Origin: Acheta domesticus
Lineage: Eukaryota > Arthropoda > Insecta > Orthoptera > Gryllidae
NCBI GenBank assembly: GCA_031308135.1
Contig: JAHLJT010000631.1
Location: 6,239,371-6,303,370, forward strand
Direction of reading: 5' to 3'
Length of the DNA: 64,000 nt
Part shown: one piece after another, positions 12,491-23,259 of the stretch
Layout of the letters: every line of letters begins with the position of its first letter
Numbering within the stretch: position 1 is the stretch's first letter
Notes under the pieces: generated by a model
Told to the model about the DNA's origin: nothing
The model's input: the letters and a program-made list of their open reading frames with translations, nothing else
Databases searched by the model: none
Translations under genes and position numbers: made by a program

Positions 12491-14085
12491 AATAAATATT
12501 GAGATGTATCGACATCTTACACGTGCATCATGACAACGGCATACGCGAACTGACGTTTCGCCCGCCCCATACCCCATCACATTAGCTACGCGCAGCTGCT
12601 GGTTGAACCGAAGGAGCGAGAAGCTGGTTGAACCGAAGGAACTGGTTGAACCGAAAAATCGACGAGAGAGTGACAGGGCCGCCCTTGCAATCTCACTTGC
12701 AACAAAGAGTCTGGAGGCGCCACCGCTGGTATTTCTGCCACAAAGTACAAAGAAGCCCATTGACCGTCCTCAAACTGTGCCTCGCACACTTGACAACCGC
12801 ATTGCCGTGAAAACTCAGATTATCATTGTCTCCTAAATGTCCCCTTACAAATCCTTTGGGATTAGCTACATTTTCTCATCCACGGAAGCGACACCAAGCC
12901 CATGTTTCCCCCGGCCACTCATCGTGATCAGTAGCTAAACAAAGTCTATCTATTAGAAAAACCAGACTTATGAGAATAAGTGGTTCATCGAAGTGGGGAC
13001 TGGCCATCCAATAGACCACATCACCGTAGAACAGTCTAGAAATCGCTAAAAGAGCCAATAATGGCATAGGGCGACACGCACGTGACCACAGGGCACTCAC
13101 GCAGAGGGACCGCAGCGTAGAGCAGAGAGAGAGGAGAAGCTGAGGATGTTAAAATTCCCTCGAGGGAAATGCTGTCTGAATTCTATTGAGAGAGGTTGTA
13201 TCAAGCAAAGACGCATCTTTTTAAGACTGTTTTTATTAAATTGAGTCTTGAAAATCATAAAGTTTTCGCTCCATCGCATGCCATCCCCTCAGGAACCGGT
13301 TCATCATCAGTGACTATTATTATCGAGCGAAGAAATTGCGTGTAACAGAATTAATTCCGTCTCGCGGACGAAAGCCAAAACGTCTGAAAAGCACTAGTCA
13401 CAGCGTTTAACCTGCCGTGACGAGCATTCTGACGCGCGCAAGGGTGGCAATGGACGGCCCGGTCCAGCATAAAACAAGCACCTTCATCTTCGATACGAGA
13501 GCGTGGGGCTTCTATCCGATCGCCGGCTCGTGCTGCGGACCAAGAACCGCTCCAGTGCAACGCGAGCCCGCGTCCGCCCGGCGGCCTGCAACGCCCTCTT
13601 CCCTCGTGGCATTCCCTACAGGACGACGACGAGCGATTCTCTACAGCGAGGTAACACAAACTGTATCACAGTAGGCCGCTGGCCAGAACCAAAAGACTGT
13701 CACGATAGTGGACAAAGAAGAGGATTGCTTAGATTCAAAGACATTTGTAATGTAACTGAGCAGTGCTAATTCAGATAAATGTGTGTCCGCCATTCTGACG
13801 GACAACACACAACACTTAAACCATCAACTGAAAGTGTTTTTGTTTCCAAAATTGAGAGCATGCGCATCATCCCGACCAAGAGCGACTCCCTCCCTTGCGA
13901 TCTCTAGAGCTGGAGCAGAAGGCAGGTTGATATCGCGCTTGGCGCCCCATTTGTAAACAAATTTAGCGCGAGTGACCTGACATCCTCCACTCTGTCGAAT
14001 ACTCACGTGTCTCGACACACTGTGGGACCCCGCCAAGTTTGGTGCGCTCAAATCACCGGCGTATTCCGACGGGCAGGTTCATCAC
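12491..14085. other. Foreign 1.6-kb block inside the LINE
   Basis: This block separates the linker and RT halves of the LINE. It is more GC-rich than its flanks and has a short direct repeat at 12600-12655 (AACTGGTTGAACCGAA-type units). I recognise no protein and found no clear terminal inverted repeats, so its nature is unknown. Confidence 0.5.
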
Positions 14086-14088
14086 AAT

Positions 14089-15330
14089 ATGGACCGTAAC
14101 CAAGACCGAAGCATTCTCTACACTAACGCTATCGACCGAACCGCATACGACCCGCAAATAATGACAGAAATCTTGGCCTCAAAACTGAAAAAACGTTTTA
14201 ATTCACCAGGCACACCTCTTCCTGACACAACCATTTTTCCCTTTCTCCGCACCCTCCCACCTTCCACGCCACCTCCAGAAAGTATGGACCTTAACAAAGA
14301 AGTGATTGACGAACTAAACTTTGTCGACGAGACCAAAGCGACAGGGGCCGACGGAGTAAAAGCGACTGCTTTAAAAAGACTGACGAAGAACGCTACAACT
14401 TCTTCACTTCTATATTCAACGACTGTTTACGCCACGCCTATTTCCCTTTGTCAGGAAGACTGCAAACATTAAGCTATTACTAAAATATGGCAAAACACAT
14501 AAAGGCCCCGAGAACTATAGACCGATCAGATTACTATAAATTACCGGAAAAGTATTTGAGAAAATCCTGCTATGACGACTCACTTCTTTGATAGACGAAT
14601 ACGACCTATTCAATTCGGCTTTCGGGAAAACAAGATCGACAGGATTACACTCAGACTAACAGCAGACGTTGAGACTCGACTAGAGGAGGGCGTACCAGTA
14701 CCAGTAACATTTCTGGACTTTACGACAGCTTCCGACACGATCAACTAAAACAACTTTCTCTACAAATTTTAGGACAGCCCTTACATCCCACGCTTCTTTC
14801 TCGCACTTTTGAAAAGTTACCTTATTGATCGAACTTTCTTCACTCACCATCTTCACTGCGCCTCTACCTCCCGCCCCATTTAAGTCGGCGTCCCACAAGG
14901 CGCCGTGCTCTCTCCTTCCTTGTTCTCCTTTTACACGAACGACCTACCGACGACTGCACGGACAAACAACTACATATGTGTAGACGACACAGTCCTGGCA
15001 TTAACGACTACCGTCTTCAGTGCTCGAACTACAGACTTCAGACGACAAAATAGCAAAGTGGGCATGTGGCAACAACTTAAAACTTAACACTGACAGAAGC
15101 AACGCTATACTATTCAACAGAAACAGGCAATACAGAGACCCCGCACTTCCGCAATTGACAATCAACGGGACGCCAATCAACTGGACCAAGAATGCGAAAT
15201 AGGTGTAACACTGGACAGTAAACTATTAAAAGATACATGGACGAGACAAATCAGACAGCCAACAAAAGACTTAATGCTTTACTACCGATCATCTGCCACT
15301 CCAAGACAAAGACGAAGACTAACGCATGGA
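14089..15330 (+). mobile_element. Jockey-type LINE reverse transcriptase (decayed)
   Basis: The RT motifs appear in order across several frames. They are ENYRPIRLL and ITGKVFEKIL (about 14505-14570), an FGFRENK-like stretch, VPVTFLDFTTASDTI (palm Asp present), VGVPQGAVLSPSLFSFYTND (14885-14945), and YICVDDTVLAL. In the last, the YADD box has become CVDD but keeps both aspartates. A GVTLDSKL stretch follows near 15205. In-frame stops and frameshifts mean it cannot encode an active enzyme. Confidence 0.88.
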
Positions 15331-15335
15331 AGAAC

Positions 15336-15480
15336 GTCCAATTCAATCAAACCTCAAATGGAATGTACGTATAACAGAATTAAACACTAAATTAAGATCA
15401 TTATGTTACGCATTCAGAATTATTTCAAATTCTGTCAGCCTTCATGCACACGACATAACCACCAATCCCTCTTTATCTGC
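15336..15480 (+). mobile_element. Second LINE-type RT thumb fragment
   Basis: A short frame reads SNLKWNVRITELNTKLRSLC then YAFRIISNSVSLHA. It resembles the post-palm region of a different non-LTR RT and abuts the jockey remnant without a clean junction. Confidence 0.5.
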
Positions 15481-15689
15481 CTCACTCACGCTTAGTAAGG
15501 AAGAGTGCAAAGCGCAGGTTCTCATGAAGAAGCACACTTATTATAGGTACGAGCAATGCAGAAACAAAGTGATTGATCGGACGTTCAAAAGAGCACGATC
15601 TTTGGCTTTCGGGCCAAGGGCGGAAGAATTTCCGAAACGGCTAAGTTTGTAAAGTGTTCGAATGCCGCCGTGATTGAAGTATAACGTAT

Positions 15690-16095
15690 ATGGATAAATG
15701 GCGATATCCATAACGGGAAACGTCTGAACGCAAATACCCTGCAACCTTTGCCGAACGGGTCTAGACCTTAGGAGAGAGCGCGATGGCGTGGGTAGTTCTT
15801 TCGTGGCATTCTCATCTGGAATGCCACAATGGATCAACAAAGTAGTTGCCATTCTTGGGGACCATATCCATCTACATGCAGATCGTTCTTCCCAGCAAGA
15901 CGGCATCTACTAGCAGGACAATGCAAGGTCCCCTACAGCTCGCAGTGTACGTACGAGGTTCGAAGCGCATCAGGATGAATTTGCAAGACCCCCTTGGCCA
16001 CCAAACTCCTCCGATTGAAGGTGGTATATTCGTGCCAGTCGTTAGCGAAAAACTCGACTACTTATTACATCTACATATTAACAATGGCAGATTGA
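15690..16095 (+). mobile_element. Tc1-like transposase fragment
   Basis: One frame from about 15840 reads ILGDHIHLHADRSSQQDG, then QDNARSPTARSVRTRFEAHQ, then DEFARPPWPPNSSD. This matches the second-Asp box (xQDNAxxHxA) and the WPPxSPDLNPIE segment of Tc1 transposases. Two in-frame stops are present and the N-terminal DNA-binding part is absent. Confidence 0.8.
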
Positions 16096-16099
16096 TAAA

Positions 16100-17700
16100 C
16101 TGAACGGAGCATTGAAATAATTATTTGTAATTAAAATAGAAGTGTTCGAACAAGCAAGCGATTTAATATTTATTTATATATGTCCATTGCATATGATTAA
16201 GCTACTTGTACAACAATTTCTTTATGTATTTTATTTAATTGTACTACACAATCACCATATCGACTCGCGATTCCCAGAAAAGCCTCATCCGCCTGGCATC
16301 ACCGCCTCAGCGCCCTACCGGAAATCGCCCACAACTGCGCGAAGCGTTGCGCATACAATTCAGTTATCCTCATACGTTAGCTATATAAAACACATGATAA
16401 TTTTTAGCATTTAAAACGCTACATGTTCATATGATTCGGTTAATTAACATGTAAAAGACACCTCACTTTCAATCTTGCCATCATTATACTATGCGCACGC
16501 TGATTAATTAGCGCCAAAAAGCAGCGCCAGAACAGCAGATCGTGTCGGTTACGACGCAACGCCTACGTTCAGTCGAGATGAAACCGCCACGACCAGTCCT
16601 TACCGCGCGGAGATCGCAGTCATATTGCAACATCTCCACATCGCAATGTATTATGTATACCCATGTGTAAGATCACTTTTAACATTGTTCCAAAAGTTCA
16701 GTGTATTGTATTATGAACTAATTAGTAGTGCTAATCGCCCTAACTAGAAACATTTACGTTTCAAGTGGACATTTGTGCGCATGGTGCAGAACTACTTATC
16801 ATTGCAGTGATCAGTAATTAATCTTTGCATATGCCACATACCTGAACTGATAATCATAACCTTTCTCAGTGATTCAATGATGACATATAATGTGTAAGTT
16901 CAGCTACACCATCTGTGTAGTCTTTCAATTTTATAATTTATGCCTTGGCAAGGCATCGCAATTCTTCCTACCTATTTTTCTTTGTAATGTTTATTTAATT
17001 GCTTTATATATATCAGCTTGACATGTTCCCTAATTTATTTCTGAGGGATGATGACAGCACCTGAGAAATCAATTTCAGGAACGCAAGACTGGTGACTTGA
17101 AATCAATCAAATACTTGTATTAATCTATCACCAGTGGTCTTCCAAAGTAAGTTGAGCAATCAGCGGATGGCGGATTGGTGTCGATTGGCTCACGCCTTAA
17201 ATTATTCACAGTTCACTAATCACAAACACACGCGCTGCTCCTCCAAGATGTATTGAGTGGTGCTATTAAAAACGTTTGAGTATTATGTAAGAGTTGAGTA
17301 TTAAAAACAACTACTTCACTAATAAATCTAGCCACTCCCCTGATATTTCATTTTCATAAGTTGGCAATACCAAAGGCAAGGTTAGGTTGACTTCTGCGCT
17401 TTTCTTTCTTTCTTTCTGAGTTTCATATTAGCACACATTGTTTACAATGAAAGTGAATTATCGTCAAATAAAATGTGGTTGTGTGTGGTACACAATTTTA
17501 AATTAGGTTGGTTATATCTGGTATCCCAAGAAAAACAATGGGGGCAATAGCGTGAAATGTGCAGCATAACTCCTAGGCCGAGAGCCAATACATCCGATTG
17601 CGATGAATTTCACAGGAGTTATCAATTACTCCTCAGAATCATTGATGAGGTATATTGCATTTAATACCATCCAATTCCTTAAAAATGCACTACTTATTGA
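16100..17700. other. Unassigned spacer
   Basis: AT-rich sequence with no protein or repeat that I can name. Confidence 0.5.
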
Positions 17701-17702
17701 AT

Positions 17703-18018
17703 AAAAGTGGTGGTGGCAGAATGGCACAGACTTTCTCGTACTAGTTAGTTTTCTCATTTCTTTTGGTCTGGACTAGCTCTTCGATTACTGAAAGAATATT
17801 AAACAGTAAAACCTCGAAAAAAAATTCGTTGAAAAATTTGGAGTCTTTTTAAGAAAATGGCGTTTAAGCTCTAGTGTAAATGCGGAATTTGAAGCTCTTT
17901 TTCAAAGAAATCATTTGTTTTCGGAAAACTTCATTTGCAGTCATTAAAAGCACTGTCACTGACAAGTGCAATTATGTGTTCCAGTTTCTAGAAACGTGCA
18001 TATTAACGGCGTGGGAGA
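17703..18018 (+). repeat. AT-rich dispersed family, left-end fragment
   Basis: It begins with a degenerate family left terminus (GTGGTGGTGGCAGAATGGCA followed by ACTTTCTCG). It continues with interior text (AAAATGGCGTTTAAGCTC, AATTTGAAGCTC) matching the reverse complement of 44880-45000. A mariner adjoins its right side. Confidence 0.7.
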
Positions 18019-18020
18019 TA

Positions 18021-19310
18021 TGAGGTGCTACTCAAAATATCCGAGAATTTCATTGTACCGATGTAACCAGTAGCAGTACTACATTGCGCTCCTAGATATC
18101 TCTAGATCCGCGATCTAGATATCTCTTAGCTACTGCGATGCACAGTTGCATAATTTTTTGCGCATCAAGTTGTGAATTATAATGGTGCGTGTCAGGACGT
18201 GTTTCAGTTATTCTGCGAAATTACCAAATGAATAACGTGAAGGAGCAACAGATTTGTACCAAATTGTTTCAAGTTGTAGAAAACTGCAGGTGATGCTGAC
18301 AGTCATTTGGTGCACTGAATCAAACAAGAACATTTGAGTGGTTCAAGCGCTTCAAGGAAGGCCGAGAATCTGTGGAATATGACAAGCATTCTGGTCGACC
18401 GTCAACAGGCACAAAATCGGAAATGACAATGAAAGATCGTGATGTGATTCACCAAGACAAGAAACAGACAATTCACGATGTTTGTAACACTCTGGGGTTG
18501 TCGTACGGGACATGGCAACGAAGTTTAGCCGATGAACTGAACTTGAGACAAATTGCATCGACGTTTGTCTCTCGTCTTCTCGGCATCGACCAACGAAACT
18601 TCAGGATTCACACGAGCTCTGAGTTTCAAGAAAGTTTGAGAGTGTCCAAACTTCTTATTCAGGGTCATAACAGGTGAGTCTTGTGTCTGAGGTTATGATG
18701 CCGAAATAAAGCTGCAGTCATGACAATGGAAGAGGCCATATTTTCCAAGACCGAAAAATACTCAAGTTCGCAGCAACATCAAGTAAATGCTGATCATTTT
18801 TTTGACATTCGGGGTATTGTGCAGAAGAAATTTGTTCCACCTGGTCAAACTAGGAAAGGGAAGATTTACTGCGAGGTTTTGAGGCAACTGAGGGAAAATG
18901 TTCGGCGCAAACGACCAGAGTTGTGGGAAAAGAAAGACTCGTTGGTGCACCAAGACACGCATCCGCTCACACCTCGAACGTTGTGAGGGAATTCCTGGTT
19001 AAAGACAACATGGCAATGGTCCTCCACCTTAACTACTCACCAGACCTAGCCCCGTGCGACTTTTACCTGTTCCCGAAGATGACAATCGCGTTGAAAGGCC
19101 GACGTTTTCACTCCATAGAAGGTATCCAAATTTAATCGCAACGTGCCCTGAACACCCTCGAACCTACGGACTTCCAGGAGCGTTTCCGAAAATGGAAACA
19201 ACGCTGGTATTATTGTGTACATGCTCAAGGTGGCTACTTTGAAGGTGTCGGAGGACATTATCTTTCTGATTTTGACAATAAAATTCTCGGATATTTTAGA
19301 TAGCACCTCG
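18021..19310 (+). mobile_element. mariner transposon, both ends present, transposase decayed
   Basis: The terminal inverted repeats start TGAGGTGCTACTCAAAATAT at the left and CGAGGTGCTATCTAAAATAT at the right (complement), with TA flanking both ends (18019-18020, 19311-19312). At 1290 bp it has standard mariner length. The transposase reads as a helix-turn-helix part (EWFKRFKEGRESVEYDKHSG), VPPGQTRKGKIYCEVLRQLR, then a VHQDTHPLT box with the second catalytic Asp, and YSPDLAPCDFYLFPK with the third. The first-Asp box appears as TGES instead of TGDES, so its Asp is lost. In-frame stops add to the damage. Confidence 0.93.
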
Positions 19311-19317
19311 TATTTAA

Positions 19318-20703
19318 AACTAGTGGTGCTACAACAGCACATACTTTCCCGCTTATTGGGAACAGCTACGTAGTATTGAAATATTGCACTTTCTGCGCTA
19401 CTAACATCTTAGCTGTTATTTGAAAACGTCCAATTCAACCAAGAAGCGAACAATTCACTGTTTCCATCGCAGTGTTGTCAGAACTATGTGAATTCTACAA
19501 CTACATAAAAATATACAAAAGTTTTGTAAACTTGTATTGGAAAAAGAAGACTGATACCCTGGACAGTACAGAAATGCATTTCATATGGTCATGATTAGAG
19601 AAGAGTAGTCTAAAGTCATCATATAGGGCCATGATTAGAGAAGAGTAACTAAAACATGTAAAAATACTCTACTCACTACAAATGGTACAGCATTTGGTGC
19701 GAAAACTAAATATTTTCATGCAAATATCAACATTAACAATTATAACTCCTTTCCATATAGCTACATCAAGTCACAACAATGATACGTGATTCGCAGAAAT
19801 TCGCGAGCGCGAACCGCAATGCCTTTGTTGCATAACCTGCATTGTGGATATTCTCTGAGATAGTAATTTTTATTTCAAAATAAATAATTTCTAAAAAATT
19901 AATGTGTAAATGTATAACAAAAGGTCGAATGTAAGAAATGAATAAAGAAATAATATACAAAATTGCACTTATTTACGACGAATCCAGCTGTCTGAAGCGC
20001 AGTAAATTTGCAGCGGGCTATTATGTTTGTCACGAAATTATAGAAAAACCACTCGTATTTTGAAAAAATTATGCATGACCTTATTGGAAGATGTGGTTTT
20101 GATAAATACATTTCATTGAGAAAAAATGTATTTTCACAATTGTAGTTGTAAGAAGACGCCGAAAACGAAGCGCAGTAAATTCCGAGTGACCTATTATGTT
20201 TGTCAGGAAATTATAGAAAATTTCTCATATTTTCAAAAAATTCAACATGACTTGATGAGCATATTTCATTAAGAAAAACAATTGTAGTTGTAGAAAGTTA
20301 TTAATTTTTAAATGTTTTGCAAAATCAGGTATTTGAACGAACAAGAAACCTGCACCATTCTCTTGAGCTTTCTTTATGCTATCTCAGGTCCCAATTTAAT
20401 AAAAAAAGTGCGGTTTTTAAGAAAAATGGTTTAAAGAAAATAAAAGTCTATTTTTGACACAAATTTTCGCAAAAAATACGTTTTTGAAAAACTGAACGTG
20501 ACCTTATTTGAAGACTTATTTTTTATGAACACATTTCATTACGAAAAAATGGTATCTTAATAATTGTGGTTGTAGGAAGATGCCGAAAAAAATTGAATTT
20601 TTTCAATTTTCGAAAAATCAGAGTTTTCATTCTACATGAGACCTACACCATGCTCTTAAATGAGCTTCAGACGATCCAATAACAAAATTTAGTCAAAATT
20701 GTT
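19318..20703 (+). repeat. AT-rich dispersed family copy (left part)
   Basis: The left terminus CTAGTGGTGCTACAACAGCA and ACTTTCCCG begin the copy. The interior carries several rounds of a 'TTGTAGTTGTAAGAAGACGC' type module (around 20135, 20280, 20565). The copy is interrupted at 20704 by a solo LTR and resumes at 21299. Confidence 0.75.
19582..19660 (+). repeat. Short tandem duplication, period about 40 bp
   Basis: CATGATTAGAGAAGAGTA occurs twice about 40 bp apart, with related flanks. It is a local duplication inside the surrounding repeat copy. Confidence 0.7.
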
Positions 20704-21298
20704 TGCTGTATACACAGCATTTATGCCCGCCAAGGCGGGCCTAGCAGGCCCACTGTGGCCCCGGGAGTGGGTTGCGGCCCACTGTGTGTGGTCCGAGGAG
20801 CGGAGCCCCGAACGCGCCGCCTGCCAGGGGAGGAATGCCTGCTTCCCGGGATCGCCTCCAGGGGCAGGTCGGGCGGCGACCGGCCGCGCCGAGGCGTTAC
20901 GGGCCAGCGGTCAGCGGAGGCGACACCGCCGTTCCCGCCGGAAAAGGCGGGAAGATCCAGACTCGTCACTCCGGCTCCGCTACTATAAAAAGGGGAAGCC
21001 GGCTCGGAGCGTACAGTTGGTGTTTGGAGAGTGAGCCCGCGCTAGTGATCAGTGTTGTCGTGACGTTGGTGCTTTGAAGACGTCAGTGGTGAGCGAGTGG
21101 TTATCCTTCTGGACTTTCGGCTGGACTGGCTTCGTATTGGTTATCTTCTGGTATATTGGTTTGACTGGCAACGTGTTTCGGACTTCTACTAGCATATCTG
21201 TTACCCCTGGCTTGTATTTGGTTATTCTTTGGACAACGGAAATAAATTGTGTAATCTGAACTGTTGTTTCTCTGCCCTGCATTTCCCAGTACATAACA
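20704..21298 (+). mobile_element. Solo LTR, 595 bp
   Basis: The block starts TGCTGTATACACAGCA and ends CAGTACATAACA (TG...CA). It is flanked by a 5-bp duplication TTGTT (20699-20703 and 21299-21303). It carries a TATA box (TATAAAA, 20984-20990) and a polyadenylation signal AATAAA (21241-21246), so transcription would run left to right. The 5' half is strongly GC-rich, unlike the flanks. No internal retrotransposon sequence adjoins, which fits LTR-LTR recombination. The superfamily cannot be decided from the LTR alone. Confidence 0.88.
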
Positions 21299-21400
21299 TT
21301 GTTGGTGCCATTTTTTGAAAATGTTGAAAATGTCTCAGGGGCTTAAGAATTTTCACTGAATGGTTTTCAATAAAGATTTTCACCATGGATAAGCACTACA
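21299..21400 (+). repeat. AT-rich dispersed family copy (right part)
   Basis: This continues the host repeat after the solo LTR. TTGTTGGTGCCATTTTTTGA and AAATGTCTCAGGGGCTT match 54405-54455 (TTGTTGGCGCC, AAATGTCCCAGGGGCTT). The far terminus was not identified. Confidence 0.7.
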
Positions 21401-21835
21401 AGATGTGAAATAACTAAAATAAAACAAATGTAAAATTATAGAAACAATAGCGCAAGTCGCTCGAAATAATGACAAACGATCACAATGTAGATGCACAATG
21501 CAGTTGAAATGTTGGCGGTATCTCCGGAAGTCGTCATTTTTTTGTTGCAAACGTAAATCAAAAACATGTCACTATTCGCAATTTTACGATATATATCGGG
21601 TAATTTAAGTAATGTTGGCAACAATTGCCAACACAAAAAGAAATGAAAATACCCTATGACGCTTTGCAGACTTGTCCATGCGACAGTAACATTTTTCAGA
21701 ATTTGAATTTTAGCCCTCACTTTAAGGTGACGAGAACAATACACACCATTCTGTACATATGTATATATTAGTTTATTAATTTTAGTGAATATTTTGTTTG
21801 ATCTTTATGTGAATTGATGAATCTCCACACACACA

Positions 21836-21839
<4 letters not shown>

Positions 21840-21879
<40 letters not shown>
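21840..21879. repeat. (TA)n microsatellite, left part
   Basis: A dinucleotide TA run that stops exactly at the left end of a mariner. It resumes on the other side at 22751. Confidence 0.95.
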
Positions 21880-21880
<1 letters not shown>

Positions 21881-22747
21881 GAGGCCTGTCTAAAAAGTAT
21901 CCGACCTTTGGCCAGAAAAAATATTTCGAATACTTGAGAGATTTGGGAGCCTAATCCCCTTCAAAGTAGGCCCCTTGTGCTTCCACACACTTAGTCCACC
22001 GATCCTTCCACTGCTGGAAACACCTCTGGAAGTCTTCTTTGGGAATGGTGTTCAGCTCCGTCGTCGCATTCCACATTATTTCTTCTCTACTCTCAAAACG
22101 GGATCCTTTCAGTGACATTTTCAATTTTGGAAACAACCAGAGAAGCTAAGAAAGTGTGGATCAATTGGGATGAATGTGCAGGGGCGTTGTCATGATGCAA
22201 ATGCCAGTTTTTCGCTGTCCACATGTCTGGTCTTTTGCGCCGAATTGCGTCACCGGAGTTGCGTCATTGGAGTCGCCGGAGAACATCTCCCGCACTGTCA
22301 ATCGGCGATCTGCCATGACCAAATTTCGCACCCTTTCAACAACAGCTGCATTGCGAGCAGTTTGGGGCTGGCGCCACTCTGCTCACTCTCGGCTGATGTG
22401 CGGCCATCTTTGAATCGGTTGAACCACTGCTTAATTTGTGTTACACCCATTGCATCTTCTCCAAACACCTGCTGAATCTTACGAATTGTTTGGCTTTGAG
22501 AATCACCTAGCTTTTGACAGAATTTGATGCAGTATCTTTGCTCAATTCGTTCAGTCATCTTGCGAGAAAACTAAATCCGACCTACGAACAGCACCTTTCT
22601 TAGCGACCACCAGCCAGCGACTGGCACAAGCAAACGCGGTGAAAAAATTCAAGCATGCGCATTAAGGATCCTCCTTCCACCGTGCACAGTGGCGCCGCCT
22701 TAGAATCACTACTTTGCGCGGAAATATTTAAAAATTTTTAGACAGAC

Positions 22748-22750
<3 letters not shown>
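21880..22750 (-). mobile_element. Internally deleted mariner
   Basis: Inverted ends CGAGGCCTGTCTAAAAAG and GAAGTCTGTCTAAAAA (complement) sit next to TA on both sides. The transposase is on the minus strand. Its N-terminus is well kept (22558 downward: MTERIEQRYCIKFCQKLG, QIKQWFNRFKDGRTSAES). The middle is missing, and it resumes with a LHHDNAPAH box (second Asp) and KEDFQRCFQQWKDRWTKCVE and AYFEGD at 21951-22136. At 871 bp it lacks about a third of a normal mariner, including the first-Asp region, so it is non-autonomous. Confidence 0.92.

Positions 22751-22796
<46 letters not shown>
22751..22796. repeat. (TA)n microsatellite, right part
   Basis: The continuation of the TA run that the mariner interrupted. 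Confidence 0.95.
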
Positions 22797-22797
<1 letters not shown>

Positions 22798-23259
22798 CGG
22801 AATGGTGGGCTCACGCTTTTTATTTAATTACTAAATTAAACAACACCACGTTGGCCTGTCAATGTAACGAAATGGGATGCCTCTTCCTTCTATCTTTATC
22901 ACTTAGCATTACTTTATCACACTTGTACGTTGTGTACAAGTGTTTTATAGTAAGCACGGCCGTCTTTGGGTTTGAAAGTACCCGAGGCACTCAGAGATTT
23001 CGGGGCCCCTAATTCTTAGTTCAACAAATATTAATATTAAAAATTGAATATTTCACAGTTAATAAGCATTTTGATTCCTCTTTTTAAGGTAAGGAAGGAT
23101 TTGTAAAAAAACTAGATAAATGGAATTAAATAGTATCTTTAATCTCTGTACTTTCTATAGTAATATTTTACAAATAACTCTAAAAATAGTAACATAATAA
23201 AATATGATTAAAAAACAACACAAGCAATATTTACATAATAAGATCTAAGTAAAAAACAA

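Noticed and set aside
20699..21077. Overlapping open frames of up to 111 residues
   Set aside because: They fall in the GC-rich 5' half of the solo LTR and have no protein features.
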